NCBI RefSeq assembly: GCF_038007465.1
Contig: NZ_JBBOXF010000001.1
Location: 1,548,501 to 1,612,500, forward strand
Source: Sporosarcina sp. FSL K6-1508
GTDB taxonomy: Bacteria > Bacillota > Bacilli > Bacillales_A > Planococcaceae
Length of the DNA stretch: 64,000 nt
Reading direction: 5' to 3'
This document shows, piece by piece, positions 41,994 through 50,548 of the stretch. The notes below the pieces were generated by a model. The model was not told where the DNA came from, searched no databases, and saw nothing but the letters and a program-made list of their open reading frames with translations. Position numbers and translations under genes: made by a program. The number at the start of each line of letters is the position of its first letter. Positions within the stretch are counted from its first letter, which is position 1.

Positions 41994-42902
41994 TTATACG
42001 TCTTTTTTATATAAGTCTTTCAAGGCGGATTCCAGTGTAGGATATCTGAATTCAAATCCATTGTTCAGTAACTTTTCTGGTAGGACATGCTGCCCTTCGA
42101 GAACGAGTGTACTTTTTTTGCCAAGCACAGCTTTCATTACGAATGGAGGGACTGGAATCCAGTGTGGCCTATTCAGAACTGAACCGATTGTTTGACCGAA
42201 GTATTTCATCCTTTTTGGAAATGGTGCAGTGACGTTTACAGGTCCATTTAAACTCTTGTTGTCGAGTGCATACCCAATTGCGCGTGCGACATCCTCGATG
42301 TGTACCCAAGATATCCATTGACGGCCCGAACCGACTGTCCCTCCTGCAAATAACTTGTATGGCAGTACCATCAGCGGCAATGCTCCATCATCTATCCCGA
42401 GAATGACACCGAATCTCATGAAAACTGTACGTATACCTTCTGATTCCACTGATGCCGCTTTCTTTTCCCAATCCGCAACAGTATGACCAAGAAAGTCGTC
42501 CGCATAATTCGGAGTTACTTCTGTATAGACATTGTCTTCTGATGCTGGATAGATGCCAATCGCACTAGCATTGACAAGAACAGAAGGTTTTGTTTGTAAG
42601 GCGGAAATGATTCGCAACAATTCATCAGTCGCTGTCATTCTACTGTCGTAAATTTGTTTGCGATGTTCAGTAGTCCATCGTCCCTCATTGATGGAGACAC
42701 CGGCAAGATTGACAAAGGCATCGGCGAATACAATTTCATTTTCTGGCATTACGTCTTTTTGGAGCCACTTCACGTATTTTATACGGCCATCAACTTTACT
42801 ATCTTTTCTTGATAAAATTATAATTTCGTGTCCTTCACTCAATAAAACGGCCGTTAATTTCTGTCCGACAAACCCGGAACCTCCTGCAATGACAATTTTC
42901 AT
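41994..42902 (-). CDS. yfhF: TIGR01777 NAD(P)-binding epimerase-like protein YfhF
   Basis: 302-residue extended SDR protein. The dinucleotide motif is IAGGSGFVGQKL, followed by ADAFVNLAGVSI and VLVNASAIGIYP; C-terminal DUF1731 block (RPHWIPVPPFVMKAVLGKKS, LVLEGQHVLPEKLLNNGF). YfhF/SulA-type members have no proven substrate. ATG follows AGGGGTG. It is transcribed divergently from recX, as in B. subtilis, so the 106-base gap at 42903-43008 should hold both promoters. Confidence 0.92.
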   Translation of the reverse strand: MKIVIAGGSGFVGQKLTAVLLSEGHEIIILSRKDSKVDGRIKYVKWLQKDVMPENEIVFADAFVNLAGVSINEGRWTTEHRKQIYDSRMTATDELLRIISALQTKPSVLVNASAIGIYPASEDNVYTEVTPNYADDFLGHTVADWEKKAASVESEGIRTVFMRFGVILGIDDGALPLMVLPYKLFAGGTVGSGRQWISWVHIEDVARAIGYALDNKSLNGPVNVTAPFPKRMKYFGQTIGSVLNRPHWIPVPPFVMKAVLGKKSTLVLEGQHVLPEKLLNNGFEFRYPTLESALKDLYKKDV

Positions 42903-43008
42903 TTTACGACACCCCTATTAAGAATCTATACCCTATATTGAAACTAATTAAGCTGAAGCACAAGGACAGAACATGTATACTAGAAGAAAGTAGGGAGGCG
43001 TGGAAAAG

Positions 43009-43821
43009 ATGCCTGTTATTACGAAAATAACACAACAGAAAAAAGATATCGAACGATATAATATTTTCCTGGACGAAAAGTATGCATTTAGTGTCCATGA
43101 GTCGGTTCTCGTCAAATTCGGCTTATCAAAAGGAATGTCACTTGAAGACTGGTCGATTGACGAAATGGTCTATGAAGACGAGATTCGGAAAGCGTTCAAC
43201 CGGGCACTCCATTATCTTGGTTTTAGGATGCGTAGCGAGTTTGAAGTGAAGAAAAAACTGTTGGAATTGGGATATGGGGAAGCAATCGTACTGGAAGCCC
43301 TTGTGAAATTGAAAAACCTTGGATTCTTAAATGATGAAACCTATTCAGAAGCACTTCTTCAAACACGGAAAAATTCATCCAGTAAAGGTCCAAAGGCAAT
43401 TCAGCAAGAGATGCAGAAAAAAGGGGTAGGAAAGGAATTACAACTCAAAGTTCTCGAATCCTATTCGGAAGATGAACAGCTCGAAATCGCAACAAAACTT
43501 GCTGAGAAGACAGCACATGCAAATCGCTCGGCGGTGCCAGCACAATTAAAACAAAAAATCCAAAATGCCCTGCTTCGGAAAGGCTATTCATTTGAACTTA
43601 TCAAACAAGCGCTTGCCAACGTCAATTTTGATCGGGAAGAAGATGAATGGACAGTTATCACTGACTCGATTGGAGAAAAGGCTTGGCGACGGTTTAGTCC
43701 GAAATTAAGCGGGCGGGACCTAAGAGACAAAGTGAAACAAGCAATGTACCAAAAAGGTATTCCGTTTGATCGAATCAATCAGTTTATAGATAAAAAGGAG
43801 AATGAAGAAGATGGAGAATGA
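43009..43821 (+). CDS. recX: Regulatory protein RecX
   Basis: 270 residues with the RecX three-helix repeats (ALHYLGFRMRSEFEVKKKL, LKNLGFLNDETYSEALLQTR, GPKAIQQEMQKKGV and two further repeats). RecX modulates RecA filaments. The long form is typical for Bacillales. ATG at 43009 has GGGAGG about 10 bases upstream; the GTG at 43000 is only one base from that site. It overlaps yfhH by 11 bases. Confidence 0.93.
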   Translation: MPVITKITQQKKDIERYNIFLDEKYAFSVHESVLVKFGLSKGMSLEDWSIDEMVYEDEIRKAFNRALHYLGFRMRSEFEVKKKLLELGYGEAIVLEALVKLKNLGFLNDETYSEALLQTRKNSSSKGPKAIQQEMQKKGVGKELQLKVLESYSEDEQLEIATKLAEKTAHANRSAVPAQLKQKIQNALLRKGYSFELIKQALANVNFDREEDEWTVITDSIGEKAWRRFSPKLSGRDLRDKVKQAMYQKGIPFDRINQFIDKKENEEDGE

Positions 43822-44143
43822 AAAAAAATATAGTGCAATGACAGAACATGAACTACGTACAGAAATCGGACGACTGCGTGAAAAAGCACGCAAAGCCGAA
43901 CAGCTGGGAATTGTGAATGAGTATGCAGTGTATCAGCGGAAAGTAGTGATGGCACAATCTTATCTAATTGACCCGAAAACTATCGAGCCGGGTGAAATTT
44001 ATAAGATCGAAGGGGACGAAGGTATGTTTTTTCAAGTCGATTACTTGAAAGGTCGCTTTGCTTGGGGTTATCGATTAGGCGGCGAGCGTGCAGATGAGGC
44101 TTTGCCAATCGCAATGTTGAAGTCGGTAAAAGAAGGAAGATGA
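43811..44143 (+). CDS. yfhH: YfhH family (DUF1811) protein
   Basis: 110-residue protein. EHELRTEIGRLREKARKAEQ, GIVNEYAVYQRKVVMAQSYL and KGRFAWGYRL match B. subtilis YfhH in order. Function unknown; a small SH3-like C-terminal domain is likely. ATG at 43811 has AAAGGAG at 10 bases; an in-frame ATG at 43802 has almost no spacer. Translationally coupled to recX. The next B. subtilis genes (yfhI to yfhO) are absent here, replaced by a repeat region. Confidence 0.9.
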   Translation: MENEKKYSAMTEHELRTEIGRLREKARKAEQLGIVNEYAVYQRKVVMAQSYLIDPKTIEPGEIYKIEGDEGMFFQVDYLKGRFAWGYRLGGERADEALPIAMLKSVKEGR

Positions 44144-44155
44144 ATTAGAAAAGCA

Positions 44156-44420
44156 TCTGGAGCCTAGACGCTGACCTGAGTAGAAAAAACGTATATTATC
44201 TTCATAAGAAAAAGGCTATGGGCAGCAATTACCATCCATAGCCTTCGTGTAAACCCTTTTAAATATGTCGTACACTTTTCTACTTGTCTAGCTCCTCGGG
44301 GTCACAAGTCATTTTACTGAGGAGGGATTGAACTACATCCCTCCTAGGAGGCAGAAGTACGGCTCCAATCAAACTGCCTTGTGCCTGTCGGGGCAAGATA
44401 ACGCCTTCCGCTTTTCTTAA
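44156..44420 (+). repeat. Repeat region with TCTAGCTCC element and GGAGGGAT hairpin
   Basis: Between convergent yfhH and yfhP. A half element in inverse order (CTGGAGCCTAGACGCTGACC) comes first, then a terminator hairpin, then a second element from TTGTCTAGCTCCTCGGGGTC to CGCCTTCCGCTTTTCTTAA. A hairpin GGAGGGAT-TGAACTAC-ATCCCTCC lies at 44321-44344. The terminal CTTTTCTTAA supplies the stop codon of yfhP. Confidence 0.8.
44211..44246. terminator. Terminator between yfhH and yfhP
   Basis: AAGGCTATGG ... CCATAGCCTT stem with a loop of about 14 bases. Confidence 0.75.
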
Positions 44421-45400
44421 GAATTCGGGATGAAGTTAAGTTTCTTATGCAACTTGTCTTCGGAGAAAATCCAGCCTGTATATGAATTGATGACGTTAAG
44501 TTCTTTGTCAACGTGTGCGACCGCAACAAAGGGGTAATATCCCTTACTCCGATAACGCAAATCGATTAGGCGTACTTCGCATATGTCACCGATATTTGTG
44601 ACAGACCATCTGTAGATGGGAGAAAATGAGGTGAAGGCTTTGAGATTTTTGTCGCTCATCGCCACATCGATTTCAGGAGAAGAAGGCATCGGTTCCCGGT
44701 CGAACTGGTCGTAAATGTTAACGGATCTTCCGTAAGCGCGTCCAACGTAATGACAAGTTTCGGAAGAAGCAGCAACTTTCCAATGGAAAAATCGCATTGT
44801 AGGAGCAATTATAATTTCAATCGCATCGGGCACCGTATTGAAAACTGCTTTCTTTACTGCTGATTTAACCGCAAAACGCAATAAGTAATAAAAGAAGATT
44901 ACCACATACATTGTTAAAATCGTAACGACCGGATTTGCACCCATTGCCCAAATAATTAGAGCAATAGCATGCATTACAAAAATTACGGGATCGAAGGTAT
45001 TAATGACGCCGATAGCGACCCACTTATTGGAGAACGGGCGTAATGCCTGTGTTCCATAGGAATTAAAAATGTCGACAAAAACATGCAGAAAGACGGCGAG
45101 AAATGCCCAAGCCCAGACATGTATGAAATTGGCTTCAGGGACTATAAGCGACATAAGTACTGTAATGAGAAGCGGCCATAATAACACCGCGGGAATAGAA
45201 TGTGTGATTCCTCTATGATGCCGTATATAGACCGCATTATTTCTTAGTTTTAATACAGTATCGACATCTGGGATAAGTGAGCCGACAATGACACTAGCTA
45301 CGACCGCACTCATTGTCGCATTATCGGTTAAAACGACAGGATCCGCCAATGCCAGACCTCCAAGTGCTACACCCATGACAATATGAGTTCCAGTATCCAA
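44417..45400 (-). CDS. yfhP: YfhP-type membrane metal-dependent hydrolase (LexA-binding inner membrane family)
   Basis: 327-residue protein of the YdjM/YfhP family (DUF457). The N-terminus LDTGTHIVMGVALGGLALAD carries the first conserved His; further motifs are GSLIPDVDTVLK, RHHRGITHSIPAVLLW and HVFVDIFNSYGTQAL, giving the His/Asp set of a putative metal site among about five helices. The C-terminal third is soluble. TTG at 45400 was chosen because AAAGGAG lies 7 bases before it; it also gives the same length as B. subtilis YfhP. Divergent from mutY. Confidence 0.9.
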   Translation of the reverse strand: MDTGTHIVMGVALGGLALADPVVLTDNATMSAVVASVIVGSLIPDVDTVLKLRNNAVYIRHHRGITHSIPAVLLWPLLITVLMSLIVPEANFIHVWAWAFLAVFLHVFVDIFNSYGTQALRPFSNKWVAIGVINTFDPVIFVMHAIALIIWAMGANPVVTILTMYVVIFFYYLLRFAVKSAVKKAVFNTVPDAIEIIIAPTMRFFHWKVAASSETCHYVGRAYGRSVNIYDQFDREPMPSSPEIDVAMSDKNLKAFTSFSPIYRWSVTNIGDICEVRLIDLRYRSKGYYPFVAVAHVDKELNVINSYTGWIFSEDKLHKKLNFIPNS

Positions 45401-45518
45401 ATGATCACTCCTTTTGCTTGAACAGTCATGCCAAGCACTGGATTGACTTTTTTTAAGCCATATACATATCAATACCCTTTTATGCTCAATGATAAGCATA
45501 TGCGATAAGGAGGAAATG

Positions 45519-46586
45519 ATGCAAATAATAGTGAAGAAAGACGAATTTCGCGAAGCTCTTCTTTCTTGGTATCGGCGAGAAAAAAGAGACTTGCCATGGC
45601 GGAGAACGTCGAATCCATATTACATTTGGGTATCGGAAGTAATGCTTCAACAAACGAGGGTAGATACGGTTATCCCTTATTATGAGCGCTTTATCGAAAA
45701 CTTTCCGACGATGGATACACTTGCGGAAGCGGAAGAAAATGATTTATTGAAAATGTGGGAAGGGCTCGGTTACTATTCACGTGTTAGAAACTTACAAGCA
45801 GGTGTAAGAGAAGTCGTGTCGAACTACGGCGGAGAAGTACCTTCTAATCGGACAGAGATTTCCACATTAAAAGGCGTTGGTCCGTATACTGCAGGGGCAG
45901 TTCTCAGTATTGCCTATGGAGTTCCCGAGCATGCCATAGATGGTAATGTTATGCGCGTCATTTCTAGGTTGCTTCTTATAGAAGAAGATATTGCTATACC
46001 GCGTACAAAAAAGATTTTCGAAGCAGTTGTCATGGATTTGATTGACAAAGAAGATCCATCTTCGTTTAATCAAGGACTGATGGAACTTGGGGCGACAATC
46101 TGTACACCAAAACCAAGATGTCTTCTGTGTCCGGTTCGAGACTTTTGTTTAGCTTTTCATGAAGGCAGGCAAGAGGGATTACCTGTAAAAACGAAGAAAA
46201 CGAAGATGAAAATTATACCTGTTGTGTCATTTGCAATTCGAAATCAACAAGGTGAGTGGTTGCTACGGCAAAGACCTGAAAAAGGTTTGCTTGCTAGTAT
46301 GTGGGAGTTTCCAATGGTTGAGCCGGCGGAAAATAACACACCGCAGGAAATGGCCCGCGAACATTTCAGTATCGAACTAAAGGATGTAGTTGATATACTG
46401 TCTTTCAAACACATCTTTTCCCATTTGACATGGGAGATGAAAAGTTTTGAAGCACGGATTGAAAAAGTGGATACAATACCAGCAGGCTATCGTTTTTTCA
46501 CGCATGAAGAAGTCGAAGCGTTGCCCAAACCTGTTCCGGTATTAAAAATTTGGGATGAACTTAAACAAGGGGGAACAACAAAATGA
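45519..46586 (+). CDS. mutY: A/G-specific adenine glycosylase MutY
   Basis: 355-residue base-excision repair enzyme that removes A opposite 8-oxoG. The helix-hairpin-helix is LKGVGPYTAGAVLSIAYG with catalytic Asp in AIDGNVMRVISR; VMLQQTRVDTVIPYYERF has the catalytic Glu region. The [4Fe-4S] ligands are CTPKPRCLLCPVRDFC. The C-terminal NUDIX-like domain recognises 8-oxoG. Second of two adjacent ATG codons (45516/45519) has the better distance from AAGGAGG. Overlaps fabL by ATGA. Confidence 0.95.
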   Translation: MQIIVKKDEFREALLSWYRREKRDLPWRRTSNPYYIWVSEVMLQQTRVDTVIPYYERFIENFPTMDTLAEAEENDLLKMWEGLGYYSRVRNLQAGVREVVSNYGGEVPSNRTEISTLKGVGPYTAGAVLSIAYGVPEHAIDGNVMRVISRLLLIEEDIAIPRTKKIFEAVVMDLIDKEDPSSFNQGLMELGATICTPKPRCLLCPVRDFCLAFHEGRQEGLPVKTKKTKMKIIPVVSFAIRNQQGEWLLRQRPEKGLLASMWEFPMVEPAENNTPQEMAREHFSIELKDVVDILSFKHIFSHLTWEMKSFEARIEKVDTIPAGYRFFTHEEVEALPKPVPVLKIWDELKQGGTTK

Positions 46587-47329
46587 TTGAAAATAAAGTA
46601 GCAATGGTGACAGGAAGTTCCAGAGGGTTAGGAAAAGCACTAGCGATTGAATTGGCGAAGCAAGGCTACGATATTGTGGTCAACTATGCAAGGAGTCGTT
46701 CTGCAGCTGAAGAAACAGTAAAAGAAATCGAAGCGCTGGGCAGAAGAGCAATTATGATTCGTGCAAATGTTGGTGATGTTAAAAAGCTTCGTACGATGTT
46801 TGAAGAAGTGAAAGAGGAGTTCGGACGTTTAGACGTATTTGTATCGAACGCGGCATCAGGCGTTTTGCGTCCAGTTATGGAACTGGAAGAAACACACTGG
46901 GACTGGACGATGAACATTAACGCAAAAGCGATGCTATTCGGTGCACAGGAAGCTGCAAAATTGATGGACAAAGGCGGTAAAATCCTCGGAGTAAGTTCGC
47001 TGGGCTCTATTCGTTATCTTGAAAATTACACGACAGTTGGCGTTTCAAAAGCCGCAATCGAGTCGATTACACGTTATCTTGCCGTTGAACTGGCACCAAT
47101 GGGAATTGCGGTTAATACTGTTTCGGGCGGTGCACTTGATACAGAAGCGCTAAAACATTTCCCTAATCGCGAAGAGTTACTTGAGGATGCACGTATTAAT
47201 ACACCTGCGGGCCGCATGGTTGAAATTGATGACATGGTGAAAACGGCGATGTTCCTTATCTCGGACGACTCTGATATGATTCGCGGGCAAACGATTATCG
47301 TCGATGGAGGACGTTCAATTTTGTTGTAA
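46583..47329 (+). CDS. fabL: Enoyl-ACP reductase III FabL
   Basis: 248-residue SDR enzyme. NADP motif TGSSRGLGKA, then NAASGVLRPVMELEETHWDW, SSLGSIRYLENYTTVGVSKA (catalytic Tyr and Lys) and RGQTIIVDGGRS. Long stretches equal B. subtilis FabL, the triclosan-tolerant reductase of fatty-acid elongation. It is translationally coupled to mutY, as the order in B. subtilis also suggests. Confidence 0.95.
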   Translation: MIENKVAMVTGSSRGLGKALAIELAKQGYDIVVNYARSRSAAEETVKEIEALGRRAIMIRANVGDVKKLRTMFEEVKEEFGRLDVFVSNAASGVLRPVMELEETHWDWTMNINAKAMLFGAQEAAKLMDKGGKILGVSSLGSIRYLENYTTVGVSKAAIESITRYLAVELAPMGIAVNTVSGGALDTEALKHFPNREELLEDARINTPAGRMVEIDDMVKTAMFLISDDSDMIRGQTIIVDGGRSILL

Positions 47330-47393
47330 AGTTTTCCAATGGAATAAAAAACGTCACTGTGGATATCATAGTTAGCACGGAGGTGAAAATCCA

Positions 47394-47705
47394 TTGGCTA
47401 AAAACAACCCGAATCAAACTGATGTGAACCAAGTAAGAAAACAGAACCAAAAATCACAACAACAAAACCAAAATGCGATGACTGAAGAGTACGGTTCCGA
47501 AACTGATGTAAATCAGGTTAGGAAACAAAACCAGCAATCACAGCAGAACATGCACAACCAAAACCAAAACCAAAATGCGATGACTGAGGAGTTTGGTTCC
47601 GAAACTGATGTAAATCAAGTTAGGAAACAAAACCAACAATCCGAAGCGAACAAAAGAAATGCTTCAGGACAGCGCGCGAATCAGTTCGAAAACGGTTCAA
47701 AGTAA
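47394..47705 (+). CDS. sspE: Gamma-type small acid-soluble spore protein
   Basis: 103 residues, almost free of hydrophobic residues and rich in Asn and Gln. Three repeats of TDVNQVRKQNQ are separated by AMTEEYGSETD and AMTEEFGSETD, which are cleavage sites for the spore protease GPR. Gamma SASPs are amino-acid stores in the spore core and do not bind DNA. B. subtilis SspE has two repeats; this one has three. TTG start at 47394 after GGAGGTGA. It follows fabL and precedes ygaC, as in B. subtilis. Confidence 0.95.
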   Translation: MAKNNPNQTDVNQVRKQNQKSQQQNQNAMTEEYGSETDVNQVRKQNQQSQQNMHNQNQNQNAMTEEFGSETDVNQVRKQNQQSEANKRNASGQRANQFENGSK

Positions 47706-47727
47706 GTAAGTGGATGGATACCACCGG

Positions 47728-47760
47728 CCGGCAGGAGCATTACGCTTCTGCCGGTTTTTT
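47728..47760 (+). terminator. Terminator after sspE
   Basis: CCGGCAG/CTGCCGG with GAGCATTACGCTT loop and six T residues. Confidence 0.9.
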
Positions 47761-47887
47761 CATACCAATAAATGAAGCCGTGATTGGAAATAAAAGTTGA
47801 AAGGTTTCAAATAATACAGTTCTGTTGGTATAATGATGAAATAATAATGGCTTCGAAATTTTCCGGCAACCAAAAGGTGGGTTAATC

Positions 47888-48433
47888 ATGACGATTGCTA
47901 CAGAAGGGGAAACGATACAAGTACATAGTTATAAACATAATGGTAAGATCCATCGGGTTTGGCAGGAAACTGTAGTGCTGAAAGGAACGCGTAATATTGT
48001 CATTGGTGCGAATGAACGGACGCTAGTTACAGAATCGGACGGGCGCACATGGCTGACGCGTGAACCATCCATCTGCTATTTTCACGCAGAACATTGGTTC
48101 AATATTATTTGTATGTTAAGAGAAGATGGTGTTTATTATTACATCAACATGAGCTCGCCTTTCGTCTATGATAATAAATCGTTGAAGTACATCGATTATG
48201 ATCTTGATGTGAAAGTGTTCCCTGATATGAGTTATATGATTCTGGATGAGGATGAGTATGCTGATCATAGGAAACAGATGGGCTACCCCGACGTTATCGA
48301 CCAGATTTTGCAAAAGAATTTGGATACGTTGCTGGGATGGATTAAACAGCGCAGGGGTCCGTTCGCTCCCGACTTCATTGAAGTGTGGACATCAAGATAT
48401 GAGTTTTACAAGCAGGTCAAGAACAGTAAGTGA
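47888..48433 (+). CDS. ygaC: Nucleoside tri-/diphosphate phosphatase, DUF402 (YgaC)
   Basis: 181-residue DUF402/UPF0374 protein. Characteristic blocks: VQVHSYKHNGKIHRVWQET-like N-terminus, REPSICYFHAEHWFNIICM, REDGVYYYINMSSPF, YIDYDLDVKVFPDMSYMILD (metal-binding Asp cluster) and DEDEYADH. Staphylococcal and bacillary homologues (Ntdp) hydrolyse nucleoside tri- and diphosphates. Ribosome site AAGGTGGG. Monocistronic, with a repeat-derived hairpin downstream. Confidence 0.93.
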   Translation: MTIATEGETIQVHSYKHNGKIHRVWQETVVLKGTRNIVIGANERTLVTESDGRTWLTREPSICYFHAEHWFNIICMLREDGVYYYINMSSPFVYDNKSLKYIDYDLDVKVFPDMSYMILDEDEYADHRKQMGYPDVIDQILQKNLDTLLGWIKQRRGPFAPDFIEVWTSRYEFYKQVKNSK

Positions 48434-48586
48434 AAAGCCTGATCGTGTCTGCAAGGATGCAGGTATGGTAGTAGGGAGGGATTGAATTACATCCCTCCTT
48501 GTTGCGACAGGACGTCGCGATCTTAGACTGCCTTCCTTTGTCACTTATGTCTGTCGCGAAAGATCGCGGCAGGCTTTTTCTATAGG
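48432..48586 (+). repeat. Repeat-derived hairpin between ygaC and ygaD
   Basis: AAAGCCTG ... CAGGCTTTTT closes the whole block and could terminate ygaC. Inside are a hairpin GGAGGGAT-TGAATTAC-ATCCCTCC at 48475-48498 and GCGACAGGACGTCGC with GATCTTAGACTGCCTTC, which recur almost unchanged at 40821-41092. Confidence 0.82.
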
Positions 48587-48596
48587 AGGTACAAAG

Positions 48597-50348
48597 ATGG
48601 GTGACAGTATAAAGCGCTATATGAAGTTTGTTAAGCCATACAATTGGCTCATTTTACTGACGATACTTATCGGCATTGTGAAATTCGCAATTCCGCTATT
48701 CATTCCTCTGTTGATGAAAATTGTCATTGATGACATTATCGGATCGGATACACTTACAGCGGCAGAAATGACGCGGCAATTATTTTATTGGCTTGGCGGG
48801 ACGGTTCTTGTATTCTTCATCATCCGGCCGCCGGTTGAATATTACCGCCAATATTATGCCCAATATGTGAGCAATAAAATATTGTACGATATCCGGAAAG
48901 AATTATATTCGCATCTGCAAAAGCTGAGTCTCAGCTATTATTCAAATACACGGGCGGGCGAAATTATTTCGCGGGTCATAAATGACGTGGAACAAACGAA
49001 GAACTTCGTTATGATCGGTCTGATGAATGTCTGGCTTGACCTCGCGACTATCATCATCGCAGTCACTATCATGCTGACAATGGATGTTCCGCTGACATTG
49101 GTCACACTCCTTGCATTCCCTTTTTATGCGTACAGTGTGAAGCACTTTTTCGGGAAGCTGCGAGAATTGACGGGGAAGCGTTCCCAAGCACTTGCAGATG
49201 TGCAAAGCTACCTGCATGAACGAGTTGCGGGTGTAAGTGTCATTAAAAGTTTTGCGCTTGAAGAAGAGGAGCAAGAACGTTTCAATAAGACGAATGGTAA
49301 TTTTCTTGAGAAAGCGATTGATCATACAAAATGGAATGCGAAAGCGTTTGCTGTCGTTAATACGATTACCGATGTTGCACCGCTCCTCGTCCTTGCATAC
49401 GCAGGCTATCAGGTCATCAATAATGATTTGTCTGTCGGAACGATGGTTGCGTTTATCGCCTATATTGACAGGGTGTACAATCCGCTGCGCAGACTTGTCA
49501 ACGCATCGACCACCCTTACACAGTCTTTTGCGTCAATGGATCGGGTCTTCGATTTGATGGAACAGGAGTATGATATTACAAACAAATCGGGTGCACTTGC
49601 ACTTCCTCCAATCGAAGGAGAAATTGAATTTGACAATGTAAGCTTTACGTATGAAGAAGAGGGAGAAACGGTCTTGAATGGCATAAATTTCACCGTGAAA
49701 CCAGGCGAAACAGTCGCATTTGTTGGCATGAGCGGTGGAGGAAAGTCGACAATCGTTGGCCTGATACCTCGTTTCCACGATGTGACAGGCGGTGCAGTAC
49801 GTGTCGATGGTCATGATTTGCGCGACGTCAATATAAAATCACTGCGCGAACAGATAGGGATTGTTTTGCAAGATACAATATTGTTCAGTGATTCTGTGAA
49901 GAGTAATATAATGATGGGGAAATCGGATGCAACAGATGAAGAAGTGATTGCTGCTGCAAAAGCGGCGAATGCACATGATTTCATCGAGTCATTGCCCCTT
50001 GGCTACGATACAAAAGTAGGGGAACGCGGGGTTAAATTATCGGGTGGTCAAAAACAGCGAATTGCAATTGCACGTGTTTTTTTGAAAAACCCGCCGCTCC
50101 TTATTTTAGATGAAGCAACATCAGCGCTAGATCTTGAAAGTGAAGCGCTTATTCAAGAGTCTCTTGAAAGACTTGCGAATGAGCGAACCACACTTATCGT
50201 TGCCCACCGTTTGTCGACAATTACACATGCGGATAAAATTTTTGTCATTGATTCCGGTGAACTCAAGGAAATGGGAACACATGAGCAATTGATGGATTTG
50301 CAAGGAATTTACTATGGCCTGTTTCAAGTGCAAATACTTGGAAATTAA
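48597..50348 (+). CDS. ygaD: ABC exporter (fused membrane and ATPase domains), YgaD
   Basis: 583-residue half-transporter. Six helices (about residues 15-320), then the ATPase domain: Walker A GMSGGGKSTI, signature KLSGGQKQRIAIARVFL, Walker B LLILDEATSALD, switch VAHRLSTI. MsbA/LmrA-like; probably a homodimer exporting drugs or lipids. Walker A has GG in place of the common SG. Ribosome site TAGGAGGT. Position after ygaC matches B. subtilis ygaD. Confidence 0.92.
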   Translation: MGDSIKRYMKFVKPYNWLILLTILIGIVKFAIPLFIPLLMKIVIDDIIGSDTLTAAEMTRQLFYWLGGTVLVFFIIRPPVEYYRQYYAQYVSNKILYDIRKELYSHLQKLSLSYYSNTRAGEIISRVINDVEQTKNFVMIGLMNVWLDLATIIIAVTIMLTMDVPLTLVTLLAFPFYAYSVKHFFGKLRELTGKRSQALADVQSYLHERVAGVSVIKSFALEEEEQERFNKTNGNFLEKAIDHTKWNAKAFAVVNTITDVAPLLVLAYAGYQVINNDLSVGTMVAFIAYIDRVYNPLRRLVNASTTLTQSFASMDRVFDLMEQEYDITNKSGALALPPIEGEIEFDNVSFTYEEEGETVLNGINFTVKPGETVAFVGMSGGGKSTIVGLIPRFHDVTGGAVRVDGHDLRDVNIKSLREQIGIVLQDTILFSDSVKSNIMMGKSDATDEEVIAAAKAANAHDFIESLPLGYDTKVGERGVKLSGGQKQRIAIARVFLKNPPLLILDEATSALDLESEALIQESLERLANERTTLIVAHRLSTITHADKIFVIDSGELKEMGTHEQLMDLQGIYYGLFQVQILGN

Positions 50349-50432
50349 GAATCAAGAATGTTGAAGTATTAAATATGTGTGAAAACTGAATCGAGAAATC
50401 CTGAAAGCGACGTAGCATAATTTAAGGAAATC

Positions 50433-50460
50433 TTTACTTCGGCTTATATACCTATATAAT
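50433..50460 (+). promoter_or_regulatory. Promoter of the truncated peptide-binding protein gene
   Basis: TTTACT, 16-base spacer, TATAAT, 89 bases upstream of the ATG. Confidence 0.65.
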
Positions 50461-50548
50461 AATTAGGTTGGAGTTTAGAGCATTCTATCGCCCATCAGAA
50501 CGATTGCGAGCAGAATGACAAGGATTTAAAATAGATGGAGGGATTTTC

